DNA of 17,448 nt from NCBI GenBank assembly GCA_014885115.2, contig WKLE02001073.1, forward strand, positions 21,232 to 38,679, written 5' to 3'. The notes below the pieces were generated by a model that saw only the letters and a program-made list of their open reading frames with translations, searched no databases and was not told where the DNA came from. The position numbers were made by a program, and so were the translations under genes. The stretch's first letter is position 1; each line of letters starts with the position of its first letter. This document shows positions 9,098 through 17,448 of the stretch, piece by piece. Source of the stretch: Asterionellopsis glacialis. Lineage: Eukaryota; Bacillariophyta; Plagiogrammaphyceae; Rhaphoneidales; Asterionellopsidaceae.

Positions 9098-10024
9098 ATG
9101 ACGATCGATTTAAAACCTGTTGAAATCCCAATGGTAAAATCTAGATCTCGACTAAGATCAAAACCAAAAGATTATACTCGTAAGGCACCGCTACAAGTTA
9201 TTAAAGTTCGGATTCCCAACAAACCTTGGACTACCAACATTGAATTTGGTACGAATATATCAGTACCGAATGGAAGTGAATCAGCTGCAGTTGGTATTTC
9301 AGCGTTGGATAGAAGTACTGCATTATCATCCGAACCGCGATTGCAGGTAGGTGATGAAGTTATTTCAATCGATGGCGCGGTTCTTGAATCGTCACCGTCT
9401 TCGTTGTCTGATGACAAGGGTGAGGACACGACGGCCATTTTACAGAATGCATCACGTCTATTAAAGAATGCTCAGGGACCCTCAATTACACTCATGATCA
9501 TTCGGTTTGGTGTCGAAGATTATTTACCAAACTTAGTGTGGGATAACTTTGGACCAAATTATGAAATCAATTGGACATGCCCGACAAAAGTTGTATTAGA
9601 GCCAAAGGATAATCCAAATGTAGTATCATCTGCACTGTTCCCTCTCCGCAAAAAGCGATTTAAATATGAACTGACCTTTCAAAATGGTGCAGTATCACAT
9701 CAAGATTTACTAAAATTGACTACTGTTCCAAGTGAAGGTCATGAAGACCAACTTTTAAAAATTCAAGAAGATTGGAAATTTTTTGCAGAACAAATTGAAT
9801 ACTTAGAGGCGGAGATGGCAATGGATCGTGCCGAATACCGATATGCACGCAATGAAGCAATTTCCTTTACTCTCAATAAGACTTGTCCACCACCATTGCT
9901 GAACGGAGGTGAAGGAAAAAAATCACCTTCTTCAACATCAGAAAGTACAAAACCCGTACCACCTGTGAGGACAGCATTAGAAAAGCTGGATTTGAACGCA
10001 GGAAAAACTCTTGTTACACCATAG
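9098..10024 (+). CDS. PDZ-like domain protein, function unknown
   Basis: An intronless 308-residue protein. The ATG follows AACACAAAAAA, an A-rich context. Residues about 33-137 look like a PDZ domain: an opening strand LQVIKVRIP, a ligand-groove region around GISAL, then RLQVGDEVISIDG (81-93), the characteristic strand that ends in a Gly turn, and a closing strand SITLMIIRF (129-137). The domain has an Asp/Ser-rich insert at about 98-110. The rest has no domain I recognise. It contains an aromatic segment VWDNFGPNYEINW (147-159), a basic patch RKKRFKYEL, an acidic helical stretch EQIEYLEAEMAMDRAEYRYA, and a Pro/Ser/Lys-rich tail. No signal peptide or membrane segment is visible, so a soluble cytosolic or nuclear protein is likely. 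PDZ domains usually bind C-terminal peptides; no partner can be inferred from the neighbours. Confidence 0.75.
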   Translation: MTIDLKPVEIPMVKSRSRLRSKPKDYTRKAPLQVIKVRIPNKPWTTNIEFGTNISVPNGSESAAVGISALDRSTALSSEPRLQVGDEVISIDGAVLESSPSSLSDDKGEDTTAILQNASRLLKNAQGPSITLMIIRFGVEDYLPNLVWDNFGPNYEINWTCPTKVVLEPKDNPNVVSSALFPLRKKRFKYELTFQNGAVSHQDLLKLTTVPSEGHEDQLLKIQEDWKFFAEQIEYLEAEMAMDRAEYRYARNEAISFTLNKTCPPPLLNGGEGKKSPSSTSESTKPVPPVRTALEKLDLNAGKTLVTP

Positions 10025-10364
10025 CTTGACAGATGGTCTCTACTTCACAACTACATTTGGTGTGTACCTGTACAAAGTGTGTATTTATATTCATTACACC
10101 AATGGAACCGTTTTTTTTTTCGCAGGAAGGTGATTTAATTGTACTTTAATTTTGAGGAACTAAAAGTTTAATCCCTCTCCTTTATACCTGTGCAACTTTG
10201 CCGTTACAATTCACTTCCCCGAAATAAAATCTAACTGGAAAGCCTGCTCACCCCCCTCAGCTATCTTCTACGATGGAGAATGTTATGTTTTATAAGTTGT
10301 GACCTTGAAATCTTGCAAGCTGCATAGCTGGACTCGGCTGTGTGCGAGAAAAGAATGAGAGAAG

Positions 10365-10393
10365 ATATTTCAAGTTGTCACAACATGAAATAT
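10365..10393. repeat. Near-perfect 29-base inverted repeat
   Basis: ATATTTCAAGTTGT (10365-10378) and ACAACATGAAATAT (10380-10393) are reverse complements with one mismatch, around a single central C. The inner GTTGTCACAAC is a perfect palindrome. It starts 341 bases after the PDZ gene stop. It could be a protein-binding dyad or an RNA hairpin; nothing nearby decides which. Confidence 0.65.
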
Positions 10394-10639
10394 TGCTAAG
10401 CTTACTCGACTTCTTTCGAGAAAAGGCAGAGTAGGAAATAAGTAGTTAGTAGTAAATATAATAATCTTCAAAAATCCGACAGGATCTGATGCTGATGATA
10501 CATCATTATCATTTTTTTGTGTAGGTCCTTTTTCTTTCTTTTCTTTACGATATACTAGTACTAACTATGTACATATATAGTCTTTCCCTGGACTAGTTAG
10601 TTGAAAGTGCTAACGACCGTCCGTAACTGCTACTAGTCC

Positions 10640-11245
10640 TACCAGGTAAGGTAGGGTCCTAGTCACTACTACCTGGTCCGCATCTTTACGCGAGGTCCTA
10701 CCCACTAGTGCTACTACTACATAGTGATATATGGATTTTAGTTACCAGTTACCAGGTAGTTAGGATCAGGCACCGCTATCTGGTAGGGAGTATCCATACC
10801 AGATTCATGATATTCGTAGTAAATACGGTAAGTACTAAGTATGTATATCGTTAGTATGATGAGATCAAAAAGTGGGCCTGTTGCCGCAAGGTTCGATTGC
10901 TTTCGTTTGAACGACCGGCGCCAGACTGTCCGGTCCAACGCCTGACACTATGGTTGCGTTGCCATGTACAATAAGAAGTAATATATAATATTATTATTAC
11001 AGTAACATGTTGTACAGATTTAAAGGTACCTGTACCTGTACCTGTACGACATAATCACGCATTCCTGTACCAGGTACCAGGTAAATTGTACAGAGACTCA
11101 GTACTCATAGTATGAATACTATTAGTCTATAATACGTCGGGAATGTATAATACTTTTCGTTGAGTTAATTACCTTCACACTATTCTCATCCTGTTCAATC
11201 TGGGATTGATTGCCATATTATGTACTCGTACATGGGTACCTGGTA
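10640..11245. repeat. Cluster of TACC(A/T)GGTA palindromes
   Basis: Exact copies lie at 10640-10648, 10750-10758, 11068-11076, 11075-11083 (overlapping the previous one by two bases) and 11237-11245. One further 8-of-9 match is at 10670-10678 and can form an 8-bp stem with the copy at 10640. This is the densest cluster of the motif in the window and lies wholly outside coding sequence. Confidence 0.75.
11026..11047. repeat. GTACCT hexamer tandem repeat
   Basis: The hexamer GTACCT is repeated about 3.7 times without a mismatch (22 bases). It shares the TACCT core of the surrounding palindromes, so the two may have a common origin by slippage or local duplication. Confidence 0.8.
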
Positions 11246-12119
11246 CACTCTGGTTGGACTACGAACACTTTTTACGAGTACGAGTACGAATGAAATTTTT
11301 GATTATACCGGAAACTAGTGAGGACTCTAGTAGAGAGAGAGGTTATTAGATACGAAAAAAGAACGAAAAAGATCTTTTTTCTGTCCAATCAATAATTTGG
11401 GGACCGACAAAGTAGACCATTATGTAATTATCGCAGGGTGTATTTAGGTTTAGGTTCACAAAACTCGTATCTAGTATATTGTTAAACGTACATGGTACTT
11501 ATGGTAGTGTAAATGGTCGTATTGGAGATACCGCCCAGAAAAATTCTTTTAATATAATCTTTTTTACTGACATTTAGCTTCATCTTAATACCGATTGCCG
11601 CTATTCACAAAGGGCAATAGCATTTAGTGCTTTATCAAACAGGGTTCCTTAAGTAGGTCGGGTTGTACCAAGAACTCCCGGTTTGTGCCGTCAACTCTCA
11701 CAACGCGAGTTTTCGACCCGGTGCTCAGCTCTTGGCAGCGAAGCAAACCACAATTTGAGAGCTAACCTCTTGCAGCGAGCAGGACTTCGGATTATTCAAA
11801 TACAATACGCAACGACATATTAACCACTCAGAACCCTTCCACTGAGCTTATATCAACATATATTACCCTCGAAAAGTCTGGATTTCAATTGGCACAAGAA
11901 TAGTATTGAACCTAAAACCTACCAGATACTAGTAATCGTGAGCTCCCTTAGCTATTCTTGAGGGTTATCGGTGAGGAGTCATACACCGGAGTTTCAACGT
12001 CGCATTACTCTCTAACTTTCCAGGTTCGTCACTTAGACTACACGAATAACGTAATTGAAACATTCGTCCTCAAATCAAGCGTGGTTGTCAGGAGAGATTA
12101 AAGGCGGTCACAAAGTATC

Positions 12120-14779
12120 ATGGACGGCCGATACCCGTTTGATTCGCCCGGAGGGCAAAGGCACCAACAACAGCAAGCGGTAAGTGGAAATTCTCAGATT
12201 AGTCTTCCTCGTTTTGATATCGTGACAAGGAAAGTTTTTAGGCGCCTACTAAGAAGCTACAACATAGAATATATTGTTTTGTTTTCCTTAATGTTTGCCG
12301 CCGATCAGATTTGGCTTATTTCTTTAACATTTGTTTTATTTGGCTAATACACACTCTATCTCAATAATTTCAGCAACTCCAAGCTGCGTTGGAAATGGAA
12401 GAAGCTATTTACCTTCAACGCCAGCACGAACTACAGCGTGATCTACAAATCCGCCAAATGTTACTCCAAGATCAGCTTGATCAGCAAATGTTGCAACAAC
12501 AACAACGCATGAGCATGTACGACATTCAGAATTATACCCAACACCCCGCCGCATTAGCGGCGCTACAGCAAGAGGAAATGATTATTCAGGAGCAAAATCG
12601 TTATCAACAACTACAAGAACTTCATCTTTCCGCTGCCCTACAGAGTCCAGGTCGTCGAAACATGCCGAATGGTGCTACAACCGATGCTTATAGTTCTGAA
12701 GGGGTCGGTCCACAGCAGCCGCCGCCACCCTCTGCACGAACTCAAACAACAACTCCAGCACAAGTGCAACAGCCACAAGCTTCGCGCAAAAGATCAATAT
12801 CACAGGAGGATGTTTCTGTTACACAACGTGTTCGGAAAAATCTCAAAAAGGGCGATAAGACTGACTCAGTGACTCTTAGGGAGTTAGCTGATATTCTTCC
12901 TGATTCTGCAACGAAGAATCTCAAGGTACCAACAGGAAAATCCAAGACTCCTCGAAAATCTGAAAATGGACAGTCCGATGAAGACGATCTCAAGATGCCT
13001 GCTGCTGAACCTCCCGAAGTCGAATTGACCGAAAAGGACAAGAAAGATATTGAGGAGGCAGCAAAATTGTTAGGAGTTGTCCGTGTTGAACACCAAAGCT
13101 CTGTGCAAGATTTAGCAGAAGTTGCTGAAGCAGAACAAAAGGCAAACCATGGAGCTACTGCACTTTTATGTTTTAAAAACGTTGAATGGTCTGATTCCGA
13201 ATCCGAAGATGAAGAGGGTGCTATATCGATCACCTTGGGTCGCTTTCGGTCGAAGCTACCAAGTTTACCAAACGAACCAGAATACGAGGTCAAAGATGAC
13301 GAGAAAAAGGAGGAAAGTCCTGAGAAGTCTTCAAAAGAGTCTCACAAGCGTCGGTCAGATGCAGCGTCTGGTGCTTCATCTAAGGCAACACCGAAGCGTT
13401 TGACGAATGAAGAGATCTATCCCTTCCCTCTTGATACTTGGTGGCCTTCGAACAGCACGATTCGGCGTGAAAAACATGCCAAAGGAGAAAGTCACCATGA
13501 TGATGATGGCGTAGAAGAGCCTATTTTAGCCAATGAGGAATCATTGTTTCGAGGAGATTTACAGTCAATCCGAAAACGTCTTCAAAAAAGTGTCGATCCT
13601 GGTGTATTGGAAAAGATACCACATTGCAAGCTTCATCAACTGCGCCACAAACATCAAAAGGGTGGAAAGGCTGAACCACCTGTTTTTTGCTTTCAAGTTA
13701 CCGAAACGACATGCAATGATGTTATGGTTTGTTGTTCTATTTGCAGTACATGGCGACATGCCGCTTGTGGCGGACATTACAAACCGTATACAATTCAAGA
13801 CCAGATAAATTCGAAGGAACCCTTCACTCCGATTTGTGATCGTTGTTACGAGGAGGAACAGTTGTTGCGAGACTTTCCCAAGGGCAAAACACGCATTGAA
13901 AGACAAAGGAATGAACAGCTTCGTCGAGCGCTGATAACATCCGCAGTGATTCGTCAAGCATCGTTTTCCAAACACGGTGGAACATACAAATGGCCCTTGG
14001 GAAGTGTGTCCGCAACACACATCGGAGGTCATACGAGAAGTGTTCATTCAAGGCATGACAAAGCTGAAAGACAATGGGCCGAAATGGCTGTACGTCTTGG
14101 ACGTGGATTGGGATATCGTCCAAAGGAACGCGTGAAAGTACGCACTAGGGAACTGGAAAGGCTGTTGGTTTCGGTAGAAGATTCAGGTACGTTTTTTCAT
14201 CATTTGTGTTGTTGAATTTGGTAGAATACGGTTCATTTTCAAATAACGGCGTGTGCACTAACTCGTCTGTTCATATATTTTTCTATCTTTTACTGTAAAT
14301 CAGAGGGAATTATGGATCGTCACAACATGTTACTCTTCCTTCAGCAAGATACATCCAGAGAAAAACCTGTTGGTTTTGAAAGATCTCGTAGAAATATTTT
14401 TGACCCGGAAGATGATTTAGTTAAAGTTGATTCAACCTCATCAGGTTCTAACGGAGGTGCAGTTTCTGATGATTTGGAAATCGAAAGTATTCGTAGTGAC
14501 AACCAATTCAAGACTCCCATCAACGGCAGTGCTAGCATCATGAGGGATACGGTGGGCCGTACTGCACCAACAACGGCATCAGCAACTAATGCCTCCTATG
14601 GGGCTACTGATGTAGATGACGCCAGCAAATCAATTTGCGCACGTAAAGGGTGTCACAAACGAGTTCGATTTGATTCCTTGTTTTGTTCTGATGCTTGTGG
14701 TTTGTCTGCTCTTGAATATGACCTTCTTGGTGCTATGCAGTTTGGTGGAGATATCCATCCATCCCTATTGCGTGGTTAG
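12120..14779 (+). CDS. Gln-rich protein with PHD-like finger and CFP1-like C-terminal Cys cluster, three exons
   Basis: Predicted nuclear chromatin protein of 782 residues. Exons are 12120-12179, 12374-14186 and 14304-14779, joined in phases 0 and 1. The N-terminus is Gln-rich and helical (QQQQ, QMLQQQQ, many Leu/Ile). A basic RKNLKKGDK patch and acidic, Ser-rich linkers follow, including DSESEDEEG. A zinc finger lies at about 438-511: C-x2-C-x4-H-x2-C in CSICSTWRHAAC, with the PHD-typical Trp before His, then CDRC about 40 residues on. The first metal pair is irregular. At the C-terminus, C736-x4-C741-x10-C752-x3-C756-G with FCSDACG resembles the C-terminal zinc-binding domain of CXXC1/CFP1, a Set1/COMPASS subunit. 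Together these suggest histone-mark reading linked to H3K4 methylation. That role is inference; the zinc fingers are seen directly. Confidence 0.7.
12180..12373 (+). other. Intron 1 of the PHD-like gene (194 nt)
   Basis: The donor is GTAAGT at 12180 and the acceptor is AATTTCAG ending at 12373. Splicing joins QQQQA to QLQAALEMEE in phase 0, which continues the Gln-rich helix. Exon 1 encodes only 20 residues. The intron is AT-rich and its open frame runs on to 12347 by chance. Confidence 0.75.
14187..14303 (+). other. Intron 2 of the PHD-like gene (117 nt)
   Basis: The donor is GTACGT at 14187 and the acceptor is TAAATCAG ending at 14303. The junction falls inside a codon (G/AG, giving Glu) and connects VSVEDS to EGIMDRH. 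Without splicing the protein would end at 14215 and lose the conserved C-terminal Cys cluster. Confidence 0.75.
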
Positions 14780-15772
14780 TTATAGTAGTTATTTAGGCTG
14801 CCTTTAAAAAAACTGGTTCGGAGAAAAATTATAATGTTAGAACAGATAACTACAATATCAGATTATAAAAAGAGAAGGTAAATATTGCCGAGGGAATGAA
14901 AATAATTCTAGAAGTACTTTACCACGAACATAATTATAGATACGACTAGGAAAAAATCCCAAACCAACCAGGTTTTTCATTGTCTCTAAAGTTCTCTCTT
15001 TAGAGAGAGAGTGTACATTAAGTTTTTCTTCTTCATCCACGCGTTTGAGTGTTGTCCTCTTTTGGACCTACAGGATGACTGCAACAAAAACTAGATACCT
15101 GGTACAATCTAAAATTTTTTTTACTTTTTTTTTCTTACGGTTTAACGTTGAAGATCTAAAATATTCAATACCACTAACCTTTTACATGCTTTCAGAGAGT
15201 TGAACTTTTGAGATTTGTTTTGCATCCCATCGCGCCATCCTCAGTTGAAAAACACAAACAGGGGGAGGTTTCTTTGGATCACATGATTCACACACATTTT
15301 CCTCTCCCTCCACGCCACATGAAAATCTCCGCCTGTAAATATCTCTTTCCGGGTTTCCTTTGTAGGTGCGCCAAATTCAACGCATGTGAGAGATTTTGCA
15401 TCATTTTTACGTATCCTGTACCATTCGGTACATTTTTTACGGAAAAGAAAGGTAGATTTTCAATTTTTTGTGACATCATCGTCTTGTGTGCGCTCGGTCG
15501 AGAGCTCTAGACTAGCAATTTCTCTGCATGTCGACCTACAACAAGAGAAACTCATGCATGTGTCTGATTTGTGGCTACTCTCCGAGGTGACAAGTTGTAG
15601 TATCCAGATAAAAAGCAAAAAGAGAAGCTCTGAAAAGAGAGCAAGCAAGAGAAGCATTGTGAAATTTGAAATATTCCACAAGATCAATTCATAAAATACA
15701 TCTAGAAAGGAGAGAAAATTAGACGCGCTCTTTCTCATTTGTTCATTCTTTGTCTCCAAACACCCAACAATC
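14780..15772. other. Spacer upstream of the plastid reductase-like gene
   Basis: There is no supportable gene in this 1-kb spacer. Open frames near 15208-15694 are short and lack domains, and a longer minus-strand frame (15460-16104) runs antisense into the targeting region of the next gene. The spacer holds one palindrome TACCTGGTA at 15096-15104, an inverted repeat at 14983-15006 and a T-rich tract near 15113-15132. The last part is the promoter and 5' UTR of the gene at 15773. Confidence 0.6.
14983..15006. repeat. Inverted repeat with 9-bp perfect arms
   Basis: TCTCTAAAG (14983-14991) and CTTTAGAGA (14998-15006) are exact reverse complements with a 6-base spacer, TTCTCT. An alternative fold pairs the CT run 14993-14999 with the following GA run. 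It lies about 200 bases after the PHD-like gene stop and could be a 3'-end hairpin. Confidence 0.55.
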
Positions 15773-17378
15773 ATGACAGTTGTTCGGGAAATTAAAAAAC
15801 ACAGCTCAGCGATTGGTCCTCTTGTAAGGCAACAAAGGTTGATTGGGTTATGTCTTGTCCTTGCAGTTGCAACACCACAGTTTTGTTTGGGATTTACTAC
15901 ACAGAGTGCTGTTCGGCTACAACCACTGCACAAAACATTTCCTGGAAGAGTAGTACTCGGCAATAACAACAATTTCTCCGGGGGTCGCAGTAACAATAAT
16001 GATTGGTCTCGTCTTTCCATGTCAGCAGCATCAAGTGCAACTTCTGCCGCAGCAGCTGCAAGTAAAGCTATCCCACCTCCTCCGGCCACCTTTGATTCTG
16101 CCATGAAACCTCATCTTGCTGTATCGTTAGATCAACCACTTTTACCAAAACCAACCATACCAACAATGCCATCCTTCCGTACTCCTGAATTGAACGTCCC
16201 TACCGTTAATATTGATACCTCCGCTTTCCGTTCTAAGATTTTGAAGAGTATTGCGGCACTATTGGCGTCGGATGTCTTTAAAGTTGCAGCATTGGCCTTT
16301 TGTTTTGCCTTTTCATTAAGTTTACTTTCCAAAAGTGGTATCTCCGTCTTACCTGCGTTACAAAGTATCCCACAAAAGTTTTCGAAGTTGATAAAGGTGA
16401 TCAAGGGGACACTATCCCGTTTCAGTGAAAAAACATTTACAAAAAAGAAAAAGTCTGGTACGCCCATGACCTTTGATGATAATGTTAATGATGGATGGGG
16501 TACATGTACACTTAAAGCACGTAAAAAAATTGGTAAAAGTTCCTTTGAACAATTTGAATTTACCTTACCATCACCAGACAATGTTTTACCCTTAGATTTG
16601 GGACAGCAAATATCTCTTTGCTGTTTGGACAATAACAATCATGTAGCCAAGGGTGAATTTTACCCTTATGTGAGTGGTAAACATGCGAAGCTTGGTAGCT
16701 TTTCAATCCTTACACCGAACTACGATTCATCCACCGATAATGACTTTGCCTTGGGTAATGATGCGGCCAACTTTGTAAGTATATTATAGTATGTCTGCTT
16801 GTGTGTAATCATTATTCTTTTACAAGCCGTCATGGGTCTCACAAAATAAACTTTCTGCTGTTGGCAAACATGTGATTATATACACAATCATACATTATAC
16901 GCAGGCCCGTGTATTGAGGGATGATTTGAAGGTAGGGGATGAAGTTGCATTGAAAATGGGTGCTCATAAACTTGATTACAGAGGTCAATATTTACCAGTC
17001 ACGGATATGTTATACGTTGCCTGCTCTACGGGTATTGTGCCAGTCATGGAACAAGTGAAGGCTGTCTTACCAAATGGTAGTTCGAGCGTAAAGAGTGTAT
17101 CAGTCATATGGGTCAACCCGGCTACCAAGGACTTTGATGTTACAGCGGAACAATTGGAAAATTTGTACTTTCAACACAGCACAAAACTAGCAGTATCATG
17201 CATTGTCGATAATTTACAAACCAATACAGTGGAGGATAATGCTGAAATTACAGCAGCCTTACCTGACTTCATACCAGGTACAATGGCAGTATTGGCAGGT
17301 CCACCAGAAGTGGCACGAAAAACAAGGGCATATTTGATAAGTAGGGGATATCCGGAAGATTGTATCTGTGTGCTTTAA
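15773..17378 (+). CDS. Plastid-targeted, membrane-anchored FNR/cytochrome-b5-reductase-like oxidoreductase, two exons
   Basis: Predicted 491-residue protein from exons 15773-16774 and 16905-17378, joined in phase 0. The leader has a basic start, a hydrophobic core LIGLCLVLAVATPQFCLG and Phe41 at the likely cleavage site, then a long Ser/Ala/Asn/Pro-rich region typical of import into a complex plastid. A membrane segment (about 167-188) precedes a Lys-rich stretch ending TKKKK. The catalytic part starts near 240. Its FAD-side barrel has an FYPYVSG segment (296-302) and GSFSIL; the NAD(P)-side fold has ACSTGIVPVMEQ (373-384) in place of the usual GGTGIxP, and VLAGPPEV (463-470) in place of the CGPP loop. 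This is the ferredoxin-NADP+ reductase superfamily, closest by eye to cytochrome b5 reductase. The conserved flavin-binding Arg of RxY(S/T) is Tyr297 here, so activity and substrate are uncertain. Confidence 0.75.
16775..16904 (+). other. Intron 1 of the plastid reductase-like gene (130 nt)
   Basis: The donor is GTAAGT at 16775 and the acceptor is TATACGCAG ending at 16904. Splicing joins DAANF to ARVLRDDLKVGDEV in phase 0. This restores the stretch leading to the L-x-x-GDEV segment that ends the flavin domain in this superfamily. Confidence 0.8.
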
Positions 17379-17448
17379 TTTCACGAAAAAGAGGAAAACG
17401 CAGATTAATTAATAAAAAAGGAAAGAATGATAAGCACACGCATCTCTC

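Larger units (their letters stand above)
10025..12119. other. Large palindrome-rich spacer
   Basis: These 2.1 kb contain no supportable gene. The first part is the 3' flank of the PDZ gene and contains a near-perfect inverted repeat (10365-10393). From about 10,550 to 11,350 the DNA is crowded with short palindromes: five copies of TACC(A/T)GGTA, five of ACTAGT, and GTAC-containing runs including a GTACCT hexamer repeat. The last several hundred bases are the presumed promoter and 5' UTR of the gene at 12120. Confidence 0.65.

Noticed and set aside
10881..10905. GGTTCGATTGC, resembling the T-loop of a tRNA
   Set aside because: The flanking bases do not form the T-stem, and no D-arm, anticodon arm or acceptor stem can be built around it.
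12180..12347. Continuation of the first exon of the PHD-like gene as a separate 75-residue protein
   Set aside because: The open frame runs on into AT-rich intron sequence after a perfect GTAAGT donor. The spliced form continues the Gln-rich helix, so the extension is read as chance.
12742..13293. Minus-strand 183-codon open frame
   Set aside because: It lies wholly opposite exon 2 of the PHD-like gene. Its Ser-rich sequence mirrors acidic and Lys codons on the coding strand.
13565..14047. Minus-strand 160-codon open frame with several Cys
   Set aside because: It is antisense to the PHD-like finger and the region after it. The plus-strand frame carries the ordered metal-binding motif and is the real one.
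15460..16104. Minus-strand 214-codon open frame
   Set aside because: It is antisense to the leader of the gene at 15773. Its Ala/Leu-rich composition mirrors the Ser/Ala codons of that leader, and it has no recognisable domain.
16132..16638. Minus-strand 168-codon open frame
   Set aside because: It is antisense to the reductase-like gene, has no domain, and its hydrophobic and Lys-rich stretches mirror the sense strand.

Overview
The window looks like nuclear DNA of a diatom or a closely related stramenopile alga with a complex plastid. The evidence is indirect. The genes have a few short GT-AG introns (117 to 194 bases) and AT-rich spacers. Two proteins begin with a signal peptide followed by a Phe-led transit peptide, the AF/GF type of bipartite leader used by red-algal secondary plastids. 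One gene encodes a diverged heat-shock-factor domain of the kind diatoms have in large numbers, and another encodes an Npl4-like protein that carries a leader peptide. I cannot name the species.

Layout, left to right. 1-1695 is a non-coding spacer. 1696-3659 (+) is a two-exon heat-shock-factor-type transcription factor. 3660-4641 is a convergent spacer with a duplicated block and a hairpin. 4642-6225 (-) is an Npl4-like protein with an N-terminal leader. 6959-7870 (-) is a plastid-targeted membrane protein of unknown function. 7871-9097 is a divergent spacer. 9098-10024 (+) is a PDZ-domain protein of unknown function. 10025-12119 is a 2.1-kb spacer unusually rich in short palindromes. 12120-14779 (+) is a three-exon Gln-rich chromatin-type protein with a PHD-like finger and a C-terminal CFP1-like Cys cluster. 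14780-15772 is a spacer. 15773-17378 (+) is a two-exon plastid-targeted, membrane-anchored reductase of the ferredoxin-NADP+ reductase/cytochrome b5 reductase fold.

I see no operon. Each gene has its own upstream region. Three of the six products have N-terminal leaders pointing to the plastid or the compartments around it. The Npl4-like protein is best explained as part of SELMA, the ERAD-derived machinery that pulls preproteins across the periplastidal membrane, and the two plastid-targeted neighbours are the class of cargo such a machine imports. The HSF-type and PHD-type proteins are probably nuclear. I saw no rRNA, tRNA, CRISPR array or transposon.

The strongest unexplained signal is a dispersed palindrome, TACC(A/T)GGTA. 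It occurs at least 11 times in 17.4 kb, against about 0.14 expected at an assumed 40% GC, and mostly in spacers. Splice junctions and protein lengths were worked out by hand from reading frame and splice consensus. No database search was possible.
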